From Aphis gossypii (lineage: Eukaryota > Arthropoda > Insecta > Hemiptera > Aphididae), in assembly GCF_020184175.1 (NCBI RefSeq), contig NC_065533.1:51312351-51376350 (forward strand): DNA of 64,000 bases. Reading direction: 5' to 3'. How positions within the stretch are numbered: the first letter of the stretch is position 1; each line of letters opens with the position of its first letter. Below, piece by piece: positions 24,001-39,260 of this stretch. The translations under genes and the position numbers were made by a program. A model generated the notes under the pieces. It was not told where the DNA came from and did no database searches. It was given only the letters and a program-made list of their open reading frames with translations.

Positions 24001-27000
24001 GACGCGTCCAATTTCTGGTTTATTGACACTGAAAAGGCATACGGGCCACACAGAGAGTTGTCCGGGCATATTAAATTTTCTACACATAAAATAAAGAATT
24101 AGTTTGAAAAAGTTAGGTGGTAATTTCTTATTCAATTGTTTTCTAAATGTTAATTTTTTAGAATATTTATCACGAATTAGTGTTATTTTACTATAGTCTA
24201 TTGGACACGTTTAAAGATTCTTATTAAAACTCAGTTTCATAAAAAAAATGTAGTTTCAATGTAAGCATTGGTCATATTTAAAAAAAAAAAATACTCATGA
24301 GTTACAGGTATGCCTACTTCAAAATTTTTTTCAAATACTGTTTGACCATGGTTCGTATTTGAAATTTTTATAATGAATATTTATACATTTTTTGCATTTC
24401 CCAAATTAGTAACTCATTCCAAACGTATACCTATATTGAATAAAAAAAAAATTGCAGAGTTAGTAAATTATTTATTTTGACTGAATTCAAAAGAAACATT
24501 AGGGTTTTTAAATTATTACTAATGTCTTTGTTATTTTTTTATTTTTTAGTCATTCGTATTCATAATTGGGTAGTATTATATGCTAATTCAAGGTCTGATA
24601 CCAAGCTCATAAGTCATATTAGTCGTTATCGTCTAAAATTATATACTTGTATGATCATCAGTATACAATTGAACGAATTTTATATTACATTTTTAACATT
24701 TATTAATTATTAACAATAAGTACTGTAGTTGTTAACAACATTAATTAGTAAAACATTTTATCAATTGTACATAAATAGATATTTCGACGAAAAATATTCT
24801 TGAAATTATGTATTGACAAACATATTATTTAATATATTTCATTTTATTTGTTCAATGAGATTATTAAGAAAAAAAATATAGTATAAAAATATATAATAAA
24901 TATTATTTGAAATAATTATGTTAATATTCAATTCCTTTTATATGATGAAACAATTTAATAAAATAAGGTAATTTTACTAACACAGTCTATATTATAAATA
25001 TTATAATCTTACATGTTTACAATAATAGTTATTGAGGTTAAAACAAAAATAAAGAGTAGAGAACAATCGTTTAGTGAAAATAAGATGTTGCGCGTTTAAG
25101 AATGTAATTCAAGTCAGAACTAAACACAGGTTTTAACACCTAAAGGGTATAAATAAGAAAACGGAACAATTTAGAGTTAAATAGGGTAAATATAATTTTT
25201 TGTGTATTATACATAATATATATAAATTATAAATTGTATTATATTATGTACTAAGCCATATTTGTTATTAATTATTTTATAATATTCTTAAAAAATAGCG
25301 TTTCAATTTATTATATTAGTTATTAACTGGAAATATCATCTAGCTGATATTTTAAGTATTAAATAATCTTTAAATTTTAATAACCCACCATTCTAAGTAA
25401 ATACTGCTAATAACTATGCAACAATTTTGAAGAAAGCTCAGTAATAATTAATATAGTTTAAAAAATGATAATTTTCATTGTTTTGAAATCGACAATAATT
25501 AAACACTGGTATCCTTTTTCAAAATAAAGAAAAGGGTAAAGATTATGAATGTCATACATCCTTATTTTTTCCCCGGTATGTTAGAAATTATAGTTGTGAA
25601 TAAAAATTAAATTTATACTAGCTAACCACAGATTACTATACAAGATTCGTCTATATACATTTGTGTACAACACTACAACAACTCATAACTATTAAAATTT
25701 TATCAAATAGTTAAATAAAACCTAAAATAAGTAAAAAAGAAAATCGTGAACTTAAATCAAGTGCTTGTTAGAGACTTATTATTAGGATTGATAAGATTAA
25801 AGGATTTGTAAAATGTTTAAAGTAGAACTAGTAAAAACAAACCATAATTTAAATTACCTACTTATTATATTTCATATATATATATATAATATATAATATA
25901 GATATTTATCATAAAAATATAATTTTCAAAATCCCTAAACATATTAAGTATCAACATGAATAAATATTATTTAAGTTTCAACTTATATAAATTCTTTAAT
26001 TCCCTCGTGTTAAAAATACGTGATTAAAAATATATCTGTGAAAAGTTTTTATGAATTGCATATGAAGTCTTATTTTATGATAGTTGTTTAATTATAAAGT
26101 ATATATAAATCATATGATACCTATCGCCCATAGAACAATAAATTATTATTACACGTAAAATATTATGCTAATCAAACTGTTTCAAATACAGTAGGTACAA
26201 TTAATTATGCTGTACCAAAAGTTTTTATCATACAAAACATAATATACCTACGTAACAATGTACAAAAACATAATAAATTAATTAAACGTGTGGTGATCTG
26301 AACCTTGGAAATTTTATTTAATATTTTATAATATAATCTAACCACGATAACCAAGTTAGTGAATCACGTAATACAAACTGCAAAAATATCTAGCTAGAAT
26401 TAAATACGTAAATATTAGTTATACACAGTACTAATAAAATATACTAAATGTACGATTTTAAAGTGTTAGTATACATACCAATTTAATATTCTTCCTTGCG
26501 ACTATATTTAAAAATAATATCACGAATGTATTAAATTAATTATAAAAAATATCATGTTTATAAAGTTTATATATTTTGTATTAGTGTTGTATATTTACCT
26601 GGATAAATAAAATATGTAAATACATATTTTTATTTTAACTTTGATAAATCTAGAAAATTATACTCAATAAAGTAAATAGGTACATGGAAATATAGTAAAA
26701 AGTTTTTAAGTGAAAGTTATATTTAACTGGAATAGTTAACTTAAATTATATGGCATTCCTAAATCGTAATGAATATTAAATTATTTTTGCAATGTTTTAA
26801 TTAAAATTGATCAGTTTTTGATTTAAATCAATCATATTTTAAATGGAATCTAATAATAACTCCACATTTATTTTTAAGTAATATTACTTTATAATCATAA
26901 CATACCTATACCTATACATCGCTAAATTTATGTTCTTATAAATGTATTTATTTCGTATAATGTGAAACCAAGTTATGTTTAAAAACTTACTCATGTACTT

Positions 27001-29999
27001 CATAGTTAATTTGTATTTAACTCGATTTTACAATACAGGTTCCGGATATACTTATTGTTAATAATTATTACAATATGCATTTATGACAACACAAAAAAGT
27101 ACAGCAACACAGAAAAAAATTGAGTAGGTAGTTACTATTTAAACTTTAAAGGTATATATAAATCTTACCATTTGACAGTTAGGTAACAATGTTCAGATTA
27201 TATCTATGAAATATTATGTGGTTACTTTGACAAATGAACCATATCCTAAAAAAATAACAATTGAAGTAGAGATGCAAAAAAGACAAACGAAATTTAATAC
27301 TATTGTCAATTAATAATTAAATATAATACGATTTAACTTATAGAATTTCAAAAAAAAAACGATTCGTCGATTTTTCAAATATATTTCTAAATTTTAATGA
27401 ATTTATAAAACGATTTGAAAGTATAATTCTATGGCATAAAACAAAAAATGTAAAATTAAATTATAAATCATTTAAAATCGATGAGTATTGTTACCTCATT
27501 AATTTTATTATGATATTATATATTATAATATATATTGTACTTGACATTATACTATACCTACGTTTTCCACAATAGCATTTTGAAATTGTGATTGAAATAT
27601 TAATATCTTAATAATCAACTATTTATAATCCGGAAGACTACGACAACAATCGATTCTATACGTTAAATTAGTATTCCAAGTACTTAATGCTATTTTTTGT
27701 AAGGTATGACAAGGCTAAAGTATTTCTAAAACGACATCGTCATTATTATTTACTTCTATCATCAAATATAAAATAGGTGATTTAATTACTATATACCTAT
27801 GTATATAGTTTGCGTTTTATATAACAATTATTGTTTATATAAAGCTACTTATTACAAAGTATTGAAATGTAGAAAACTAGAAAGATCGTGTCAAAATTAA
27901 TATTTTGAAAATAATAAACTTTACTATATTTTGCATTTGTATAAAACCTAAAAAAACGTATGTATAAAATATACTGAAAACTGAAAAGTATAATTAATCA
28001 TGTTAGAATAGTAGACTGTAATAGATTTGACGAGTCCGTTATCAAATGTAACCATTAGGTGTAGGTATATTTAAATATATACCTAAAGGTATATGTTTTT
28101 ATTGCATATTTTCTATGTATAAACAAGTGGTGTTCATCGTGTGCGTGTTGGGTTGGTTACTGACAAAAATTCATTAATCGTTGAATGAAAACACGCGAAT
28201 GGGTACATCCAGTTAGAAGATTTCATTATAATTTATCGATTTAAGTACCTATCTATTGATTCCATTTAGAATTATAAATTTGGAACTAATCAAATAGTTA
28301 TTACTACTCATAATATAATAATACATAGTATATTACTTGTTAATAAAAATATTGGAAATAGATTTATTGTAAAAATGTACTAAGTACTAGAACTAGAGAT
28401 ACCTACATATTTATATATTTATTAATTATAATTAGGTATTCTATATTGAATCCTTTATTAAGAATGCTATACACAATTATTAATTATTAAAAATTTGTAT
28501 TTTCATTTTGATTTACAACAATTTATTGTAATCATTGCTGGGAAAATAAATAATATAAAATCTCAACAAATAATTAATTCTTACAGGTATTCTTGGGATA
28601 TAATTATTTATTATTCCGGTACACGATCTGATAATATATAAAACAGTAATTGATCAAAATACATAGTTTTAATAATTGGCTAATGGTAATTTAATTTATA
28701 ATCATTTTTACATGATGATAATATTCTAATTAATAATAAAATGAATAAAATTCTTATCATTTATACATGACATTTTATAAAAAAAAAAATTATAATTTAA
28801 CCAAAACTGTACTATCTTCAAATAATCTATAATCTATGTTCATTTTGTGTTATTTTTAGTAATAATATAGTTTAATAAAATAAAACAATTAAAAAAATAT
28901 AAAAAAAAATTAACAATTAAACAATTAAATGGTATTATTTAAGCGGATAACGTGTTTGTATAGTTCCTTCCTTTTTTTCTTCAGATAACGTTAGTTAATA
29001 GTTTTTAATATATAAAGTATTGGCTATTAAAGCAAATATTTTTGTTGTGAAATTAAATTAAATTAAATTGATAATATGTTATTAGTTTATATAGCAATTG
29101 AGACAATTACAAATTACAGACGCTTAAGTAATGTGATACGTATTGATAGCATATATGTTTTCATTCTATACATTTTAATAGACTATGAACAAGTGCATAA
29201 GTACAATCTGGTATAAGTATATACCACACAACTACACAAGTATAATCAAGTTGAACATAATATATTATTATTTTCAATTTTCATTAAATAACATAATGGT
29301 AGTTTTAATAGGTAAGTAAATCGTGATAAAATTCCATGGTTTTTGAGAAATAAATTCGTCAAAAAAACTCGTTTGTAATATTGAGATATAGGTACAATAT
29401 AATAATATATAGGTATACTGATATAAGTACAATGTACGAACTTTTCACGTAAAGAGGTATACGCGCACCAACGACCGGATATAAAAAGTAACTTGCAATA
29501 ATAATAGTAAATAAATCGCATAACTAACTGCGACATTTGTCTGCATGTATACTTCGTCATTCGATTTATAACCATATTATTCAACGAATAAAATAAAATA
29601 CGCCCAATTGCCCAAGTATACACACCGTGAATTTTTTTTCTGTGTAAAGTTACCAACTGCGAATTATATTGAACCTATATGATAATGTTATACATTCGTA
29701 CATATTATAATGTAGGTATACTTAAAAGTTAAAAGGTATATATTGCACTACTCATGGACTAAATAAACACCGATCGCGAACGATTACAACGTCATAACAT
29801 AATATTATGTAAGTTTAAGATCGCACGACTGGGGCACCGCTTTGATTTCCTACCGGTTTAAAAAATAAAAAGAATCATAAATTTGTGGATAACAGTGGGT
29901 ATTATAAGTGTATATAATAATAATAATATATATTTTATACTACGCCGGTAAACGTCATAAAATTTAATCGGGGCAAGGAAAAATTAAAACAAAAAAACT
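18026..29999. other. Long AT-rich geneless stretch
   Basis: Nearly 12 kb of A/T-dominated sequence. The few open frames are short, hydrophobic or low-complexity products of AT-rich DNA. A patch at 19490-19620 and another at 23995-24070 are less AT-rich but gave no recognisable domain, splice pattern or RNA fold. It may be intergenic DNA or a large intron. Confidence 0.5.
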
Positions 30000-31250
30000 C
30001 GTTTTCTGACATACCATCGTATTATGAGCCCCGACCGTCGTCGTCCACTCGTAATCGTGATCCATTCGGATTTTCGTATAGAGATAAAGCTTATATATAG
30101 ACTATAGGACCTACCTAATGTTTTCGACAGTTTACGTCAAGATTGTCTGTTTTTTTTTTTATATGTATATATATACTTCCGCTTACCATGAATGACGTGA
30201 CGGGGGATGCCTCGAGAACGCTTATAGTCACCGCCGCCGATTACCCGATGAAAGTTCTCCTTTTTACGCGTAGCCTTCTACGGTGAAACTCTTCGGATTT
30301 TTCCGATAAGTATAAGTTTTGTATTATGCGATCGTCTCCACGTCCGTATCAGTTGCAGTCGACTACCAAAGTATAAGTAACGTTGTTGCGGCTTGCTCGG
30401 TTGCGGACCGCGGTCTATGTCGAAGAATTTATGTGCCAAAATCGTTGGTTACGTCTGGTGGTGATAACGATTTGATAACAATGATACTGTTACGATAACT
30501 TTCTGCACAGTGACGCGTTTTTTCACTATTATGCGAGCGAAAAACAGTTACCTGCCCGAATCGCGTAATACTTGAGCGTGACTTATAAATATTGTCGACG
30601 ACAAACGAATACGATCTCGTGTAGTTATAATATTATTTTATAATAACAATAATAAACAGGTACACTCACTATCGCGCTCGCGCACATGCACAGACAGCCA
30701 GTCGCCCGAACGCGTTGCGTACCTGTGGACTACTGACTACAAACTGACAGCAGCTGCACGCGACGCACCGCCGACGAAAATAATAATAATTAAACAAAAT
30801 AAAAAGTCCGCCGAAGCCCTTCTTCTTTTCACCGATGACGTGCTGCGCATCGATATGGGCGAGCGACGTATGCTATGGAACACGTACGACACCTTGTAGT
30901 AGGTATATTATTTTGTATATAATTATTGTAAACACACGTACGTTATTACTTATTATTGTTATTATTATTATTATTGTCTATAACAATATCAATTAGACCC
31001 GAGAAAAATCAACAGCTGTGCTTGTGATGCGTGTGCGCCACGGGACGTTGCCCCCCCCCCCGCGCTTCTGCAACACAACCGTATTTTTGCACGAATTTAG
31101 TCGTTTTTTTTTTCTGTATCCTCTTCGTCCGTTGTTCCAACGTCAAAAAATTAATACACAGACATATAATATCGGTAGATATTGAACGTTGTTGCGTTGG
31201 GCGCTTTAGGCATTTTTGTACGGAAGGAGATATTAGGAATATTAGGTAGA
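30000..31250. promoter_or_regulatory. CpG-rich island, candidate promoter
   Basis: This 1.25-kb stretch is distinctly richer in G+C and CpG than its surroundings, as is the verified promoter region near 54.2 kb. On the plus strand TCAGTTGCAGT at 30349-30359 resembles an arthropod initiator. On the minus strand TCAGTT also occurs around 30750. A run of about 12 C lies near 31052-31063. No long frame or exon chain follows on either strand, so any gene it serves must have small first exons or lie outside the window. The call is an inference from composition. Confidence 0.35.
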
Positions 31251-34200
31251 ATAGATATTAGACACCTATAGGAATAAAAGTAAAAACACTGAAAACCAAC
31301 ATAACTTAACGGCTTAGCTCGAAACTAGGATTGTCTATCTATGTGATAAATTGTATTATTAAGATTATTAAGAGCTTATACGATTGTAATACGTCTGTAA
31401 ATACATACTATATTCTTCTTAACACGCAATAGTATTTTTTAGCATTTTATGATAATCGCAATTTATAAACCCGAGCAACAATTAACAAACTCTATATCAA
31501 TACATATATCAGATGTATGGTTTTATTAATTTAGATTTTAAGTTTATTTTTTCTCATTATCTTTTCTTTTTTTTATTTACCAATGTCAAAGTTGTTTTTT
31601 GAAGAGTTGATCATTTACAATTTACGGAAAATGCCTTGATTTCATCGTAAGTTTGATTTGATTTACAATATCATGTAATAATTTGTTTTGATTTTAAAGC
31701 GGTATGGGAGATGATATAATAAAAACAAGATTGTTACATTGATTTTGATACTTAATTAGTATTATGTTGGTATATTCGTACATTATAATAACATTAACAC
31801 CAAACATTTATTTGTGTAAAAATTAATACATTACTTAAGTTTATTGCCACTAATCGAGATAGCTTAGTAGCTGTTAAATTAGAATTACTATAACAGAAGA
31901 GATAAATTTATTACGTATTATAGTAACACCTACAACTACTATTAAAGAATAGTATTTATTTATTTAATTTAAATAATTCGACCACTTATTAAAATAATAT
32001 TTATAAAATATATTTTTTAGTAAATAATAAATACCTATTCATACGGCATACAATATACTTTCATCTATGTACCAGGTAGGTACGTAATCAAAACACTAAC
32101 ACAGCTATATCATTTTAATCATTATACATATAACAGAACTAAAGTTGTATAGTAGTTATTCTAACTATATTTTAATGAACTATATAATATTTGTGTAATT
32201 TATTTTTCCGTGATATCGTCCAGCTATACGTCTATATCATTCGTGGTATCGGATTCCGATAATATTATCAGCTGTGTTTTTGAGTGCATGTTTTTAATCC
32301 TTTCTATGTGGCTATTATCATAATACCGGTTTTATACTTTTTAAACGAATTTAATTATATATAGATGTCTTTACAAAACTGTGGAAATTGAATTATATAG
32401 AAACCCGGAGATCGTGCTTCTGCATGTTTGTAATTATTTTACCGTCTCACTTCAAATTGCCTTCCAGCAATGTTACATTTACTATTTTTCTACTGAAATA
32501 AAAATTATTTGATCACTCTCCCCCTTTTACTTTTTTTTAACACTCAATCTTATTTTTTAATATATGTTTTTTTAAGTTTTGTATTTTAAATTTTGAGTCG
32601 ATAGATGAATTTTTTTATAACGGTATTATTTTGTATTAAAATAAAGCAAAATAAAAAAATCGAAAATTGGTTTTCACTTCGGTGTAAAAACTCCTTTTTT
32701 TCCTAATTTTGTTTTTTTACAATAATTAAGAAAAGTAATTAAAATCTGCCCCCTCTGACCTCCAAAAAAATATTAACTAGATTCACTTTTATTTCATAAA
32801 ATATTTAAAGATATTGAACTTATTGAAGCATTTTTTTTTTGTATTTTCGAAATAAAATACGGGTATATTTTTAGTTCTATTGATTCAAAAAGATATTAGT
32901 GGTAAATGTCAATTATATGTAAATTGAAAGATTTAAAAATTATTTGTTGTAAAACTTCACCTCTAATAACTATCGTGTTAATAATATTTTTGTTGTATGC
33001 CTAATTAATAATAATTAGATAGGTATATAGAAATTTAGGTTTCTTTTTTTTTATCACAGAAATGGGAGAACTGTATTTTAAAACTTTAATAGTTAACAAG
33101 TTACCTGTATGTCTTGTAGGTTTGAGAATATATTACCTTAACATTGATTTTAATTTTTAATAATAGTTATATACAATTTTAAACATTTAGTTCCTAGTAC
33201 ATTGATACTAAATAATTACATTGAAATTTCGAATTATATAGGGTTTGTAAATTAAAACTTTTAATTTTCGTTTTTGATGGCAAATGGGTCATTGTTTAAA
33301 TTTTAAAATATTCGTTTGAATTAATAAAAGTAACTTATTGAATTATTGCGTGTAAAAATTGTAAAAATAAAAGTAAAACTAATGGCCAATGGGTATAATT
33401 ATGTATACCTATGCATTTAAAATAACGTCGCTACTTACTATACGGCTGCATAGTGTACCCACGATATATTGGTAATATTGGCTAAACCATTAATACACAC
33501 ATTCAAATCGAGAAAATATGTTATTATTTATTATACTTATAAGCTATAAGTATAAATTGGAAATTATCTAAATACTTCATTTTAGTTTAGAAATTGTTTA
33601 AATATTTATAAATGAGTGGGTATGAGGTAATAACATACAGTTAATTAACTTGTAATTGTATGCATAAATCTATAAGTTTTATATTATACATCTTATGTAA
33701 AATTGGTATGAGTCAATAAAAAACGGACCGGAGCAATATATTAATATACTTATGATTCCTACTAATTAAACTGTTTAATATTTAACTTGGTTGACAGGCC
33801 ACTTACTGATGTCAGTGCTGCATTTCATATTGATATATAAAAAGATTTAAATTGATGTTAATTTTTTGCAAGCAACGTTAAATAGAAATATATTGATTGC
33901 TCTAAATTACTCACACGAATCAGTTTAAATGTATCATTATAAAAATATTCGATTTAATCGTAGGTTTTGATTTTATGTTACGCCTTACACTAGACATTTG
34001 TTTCTCAATACCCAATTAATCGTGTAATATTAAATATATTTCAAATAATAGTTTGATTTATTCTTCGGTAAAAATAAGTTAAAACGTGTTGTTCCAAATT
34101 ATTATTAATTGTATATATTAACTTATGTAATATTTTCCCTGTGGGTGTTTGGATACGGAATAAAATAAATGAATAATAAATTATATAATATTTACCAAGA

Positions 34201-37080
34201 TAATGTATACTATGAATATGTAATGGTTACTAAAACGAGTAAAACGTAATTAATATTTTACCAAAGTAAAAAAAAAATAGTTCAGTATCTAACTGATGTT
34301 TTTCAAATTTAAAAATCAAAGTTTTTCAAGGGATTATGATAAACATCTGACATACCTTTTACTGTTCCATCTATGTAATTAGGCAATTAACCTCGAAATT
34401 GTAATATAACTTCCGTGTTAATACTTTAGCAATTTAAATCCAATTAATAAAACATTATAATACTAGATAGGTACCTACATAAATAAACATCGTACATCTT
34501 GTAATATATGAAGCTAGTGCACTAAGTGCAGTTATAATTTGTTTGTTTTACAAAAAATTTCGTTGTCTGATCATATCCCGCCTGGTATTAATAGTCAATA
34601 CAGTAAAAATATAATGCATTGAATTAAAACTCGATTATTTAGAAACATTTTATCGAAGGACAAATGGAAAAAAAAGATGATGATTAGTATGTAAGTATTT
34701 TCTGCTGGTATATCAGTAGATTAAAAGATTAAAAGATCATCATAATATATCGACATAATTTTCGTCCTTCTTAAGCATAATATAGGTAGGTATAGTAGAT
34801 ACCTACTATTGCTTTTACAATAATCCATTTTATTTTGCTAATTTTAATATTAGAATGAATTTTATGGTTATAACTAATAAATAATTGTCAAAATTATAAT
34901 AAATTTAAATGTTCATATCTTGCGTTAAAATTAAAATATGAAAAAATATACGTGGTGAGTAGAGTAATATAGGTACGCGGTGAGCCACCACCACAGCCAC
35001 CCGCCACTGCCGTTAACGCCGTGGCGGTGTTTGAACTATCTATTTTACTCCATTTTGGTGCATTACATAATATTTTTAAATATTATAATATAGATGAATT
35101 CACTCTAGTAATAAAAATAACAGAAATGAGTGGATTATTCTGAAAGTAAAAATTTGCTACATTTGTCAGACGGGGCATACATCTTGGTATATAATAATAT
35201 AGTCTTCCTAAGAGATGACTATAGACTATAATAGAGTTTATTAATTGTACTGCTGTACCAATAGTTAGTATTTATAAATGAATAATTATAGTAGGCATTA
35301 ATTTTTTTTATTTCAAAGATCTAAGACAGGTTTTTACGCTCGGTCGATTTAATTGATTATGCACTTCGTATATATAGAGATCGCCTTAGACGTGATTATA
35401 AAATAATATGTAAATGATAAATCATTAATAGTAGGTATATTATTATTATTAAATTTATTCATCATATCTATATAAAATTCGTTATACATTTATTTTAAAC
35501 AAATTGTGTACATTATACAAAAATTATTTATTCATTATATAATACGTATAATTGGTTTTTATAATAATTGTGTCGAAGTTAGTCAACTCGATATATAATA
35601 CATAATAATAATATTACATGACATGTAGGAAAAGTGTTGAAAGTCAATGCTTTCAGGATGTGTATATTTTTAAGTTTTATACTATAATATTTTAAGCAAT
35701 AACTTATTTTTTCTAGCTATATACTATTAACTAATGTACCTATCAGTATCAATATATGCTGTTCTGCTGCATTACAATACTATGTGTCTGATATTCTGAT
35801 GTGACGTAATACAGTACCTAAATTCATTTTTTATGAATTTTTCAGCTATAATTGATTTTTAACTTCTTCATACATTTTATACTTAATCTATAATATTTGA
35901 AAGAAGAACTCCAATGAATGAGTTTATTTTTTATTAGTATTTATTTTATTTCCTATAAAGCTAAGTTTTAAGAGACAAACCATTGTTGATGTTTGTTTTT
36001 AAAGATATATTTTTGAAATAATATAATATATCATTTAGATCTTTACTTCTTCAGTGTTTTATTATTTTATTATTAATATTATTATCTTTTACATACTATT
36101 TTATGTATATTGTGAACATTTTTTTGAATATGATTTTTATCAATAGTGAATTTATAAAAAATAATAATGAAATAATATAAAAATAATTAACTGTTATCGT
36201 AGTTGTTATTTTTCAAAGTTATTTAGTTTCAAAATATCAGTTCTTCAAAAATTGTTGTTTCTATTTTTGTAACTGTAAGTACATATACTGATATACTACG
36301 GTGTATATACATATACGTATACTTATCTGTTCTGATAAAGAAAATATCTGATTTATAAAATATTCTTATTAAGCACTCCTAAAATTAGGTAATATAGTCC
36401 ATATATGATTGGTATTAAGTTATTTTTAATTATTTAAATGATTCTTCTCTTTATAACATAATAGTATAAATAATATAATACGTACCTACTAACCAGCTAT
36501 TTTAATAATTTTATATTGAAATATTTATCATTTTAAAAATGAAAACAATATAACTAATACAAGTTACAACATACAGATATTAACAATTAATCATTTTTGT
36601 TGTATCCACGTTTGGTATGTTTTTGTAGAGGTAAGTTTTTATAAGGAGAGAGTCATAAGATTAAGGGTCAGATTTTATTCATGTAATTAACTTATCACCT
36701 CAACGACTCCAAGAAAATGTATGCCTTATATTGATATTATGTTTATTTTCCTATACTATTATAATACATATATCTAATGTATAGTAATGGTCAATACGAA
36801 ATACTCGTACACATACTTACAGCATTTTATGTACCTACCTAGTTAGTAGTTAATAGTATCATTACTATTGTATTTTTTAACAATGATACTTCTATTGTAA
36901 TTTACGTCTAATGTGAAACAAATTTAATCATTAGAAAATCATTGTTTTTTATTATGTTATATGTAAAAAAAAAATAAGTTAATAATAATAACCTATGATT
37001 TAACTAAAGTAATAATTTATTAACAAGTTTAAACTTTAAAATTAATATAAACCTTAACGATTTACAATACTGTGATTATA
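31251..37080. other. AT-rich geneless stretch
   Basis: No gene is recognised. At 35001-35027 CCGCCAC and GTGGCGG form a 7-bp stem with a 13-base loop in a small GC-rich patch (34975-35040), probably part of an old transposon. The rest is AT-rich with microsatellite-like tracts. Confidence 0.5.
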
Positions 37081-37088
37081 CAGTCTGA

Positions 37089-37120
37089 ACCACGGTTTAA
37101 GATAGATCTTAAACCATGGT
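37089..37120. repeat. Short near-perfect palindrome
   Basis: Two 15-base arms, ACCACGGTTTAAGAT and ATCTTAAACCATGGT, are separated by AG and are inverted copies with one mismatch. It would form a tight hairpin in single strands. It may be the core of a foldback transposon, but longer arms are not evident. Confidence 0.6.
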
Positions 37121-39052
37121 CTGAACGTTAGTTAGTTGGTAATCAAGGCCAATGTGTCTTAACTATTAATATAAAAAATATGTATAGCAGTCGTCAGTTA
37201 AAGCTTGTTATAAATTAAAGTTTTAATACAATTATCATTTTTAGTACAAATTTACTTATTGGGAGAGATAATATTTTTTTGGATTGAAAAAAAAGATTAA
37301 AATGAGTATAAGGATGATATTAATAACAATATATTATGAGTATTTGGAAACAACTCTGAATGGAACTTATATTATTATAGTGCTTCACATTATACAAACC
37401 AACATTTTTTATTTGATTTTTTCTCGCAGATACACGTGACATTGCAAATTTGTGTTCAGCAGAACCAATAATGTGTTGATTGCTTTGATTTTAGAATTAC
37501 TTAACCTATTATTAACCATACAGCTAAATTCACTGTATTTTAAAAATATTTCAATTGTTATGTAATTTAAAAGTAAATTATTACAAATTTAAAATCATCA
37601 ATGCGTACACTGAAATATCGTAAAAAAGCTTCCTAACGTATAATATACAGAATGCTTAAATAATATTAGCAGGTAAGTTTTCTTTTACCATAAAGCATAT
37701 TTATACAAAATTGGTTTTTTTTGTGTCTGTTTGTTAAACTTGCTACGTTTACAATACTGTGCAATATTTATTATTCCATATAATATATTATATGACGTTA
37801 CTGTTAAACCTATTTTATATTTTTTTTGCATTGATGTAAACAGCTGAATGGCATTAATTTTATTAAATAAATATATAAAATATACATAGGTAATAAATAA
37901 TTATAGAATATGTATACATTTATACATGATATATTATAATGAATGTATCTATTTAACATACAATTTATACATTTTAGAAATAGGTTGGTAATCAATATTT
38001 TCCAATTTTCTATGTATTTACTAAAGAACATTCAAGAACTTAATTCAAAATTTTCCTTAATAATTATAGCTTTAGTACTCACAACATATGATTACTCGAT
38101 GACTTGGTTTAAAAATTGTTTGTCAAATGAATGCTAATATTAAAATGTACATTCTATATGGAAATCTCTGAAAAACGACTTTACTCGAAAGCGGAGCGAG
38201 TGTGGTAAGGCGTTGTTAAAATTAAAATCTAATCTAATCAAAAAATAACAATTAAAACGATAATGTATGTGCCTGCTGATTGACACATATCATAGGTTAG
38301 TATTTATCTTTTAAGATATAAAAATTTAAAAATAGTAATAATAATAATAATAATAATGTTTTTTGACCTTCGAAAAAAAAGAAAAATGTCAACAGAAAAA
38401 ACCAAAAAAAAAAAAAAAAATAATGATAATTTGTTGTTAATTTTAGTTGTTTGAAAATGCATACTCATGTTGTATTGATATGGCACAAAAATAAAATGTT
38501 GTACCTACTTTATCTACAATTTAGTAGCCAGTAGGTACCTATATTTTATATTTTATTTTATTATATTTTAAAATCAACTGTAACTATCCAATTTAATAGA
38601 TTAAACTCCGACATATCATGAATTTGAACTGATGTTTGTTATGGAACTTGTTTCACGGCTATCAGTTATATGAAATTGTTTTTTTAGTTAATACATATTG
38701 ATCTATTTTGTTGATGACTAATCTGTGCGTGCGCGTGCTTTTATTTTAAGTAAATTTAAACAATGTTACCATTATTAAATTATGACTAAATAAGGTTAAG
38801 ATTACCTTGTGTTTTAACATTAATAGACAGGAGGCCAGATAATACGTGTAAAAAAAAACTTATAGAATTATATTTTGGTACGAAGAAAATCAAAGACATA
38901 TCAATTACTATTATGAACCTATATAGGAGTGTTGATAATCAAGGTTTTAAAAGGTATATATTGTGAAACTGTAGGTTGTATCAGTAAAAAAATGTGTTTT
39001 ACCATATTTATAATATATATTCTCATTACCTACCTTTTTTGAAGTCTGAATA
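37121..39052. other. AT-rich noncoding DNA
   Basis: No gene is recognised. The segment 38185-38212 (GCGGAGCGAG context) resembles motifs in the repeat at 48950-49420 and is probably a transposon remnant. ATT/TAA microsatellites are at 38335-38357 and an A-run near 38402-38420. Confidence 0.45.
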
Positions 39053-39088
39053 TTTTTTTTTTTTTTTTTTTTTGGGGGGGGGGGGGGG
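39053..39088. repeat. T21-G15 homopolymer junction
   Basis: A run of about 21 T is followed directly by about 15 G. The G tract could form a quadruplex. Run lengths in such tracts are often misread, so the exact counts are uncertain. Confidence 0.75.
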
Positions 39089-39260
39089 AATGCTAAACAT
39101 AAATATTTTACTCATAGACAAACAAATATTTTTTTTTTTAATAAGGAGGCGGGTGTATTTAGCAACGGCTGTTTTGAAATTAACCCTAAAATATATTTAA
39201 TTTCATATATGGGTAATTACTGATTAATTATTATTATATTATAATAATATAATAAAATAC

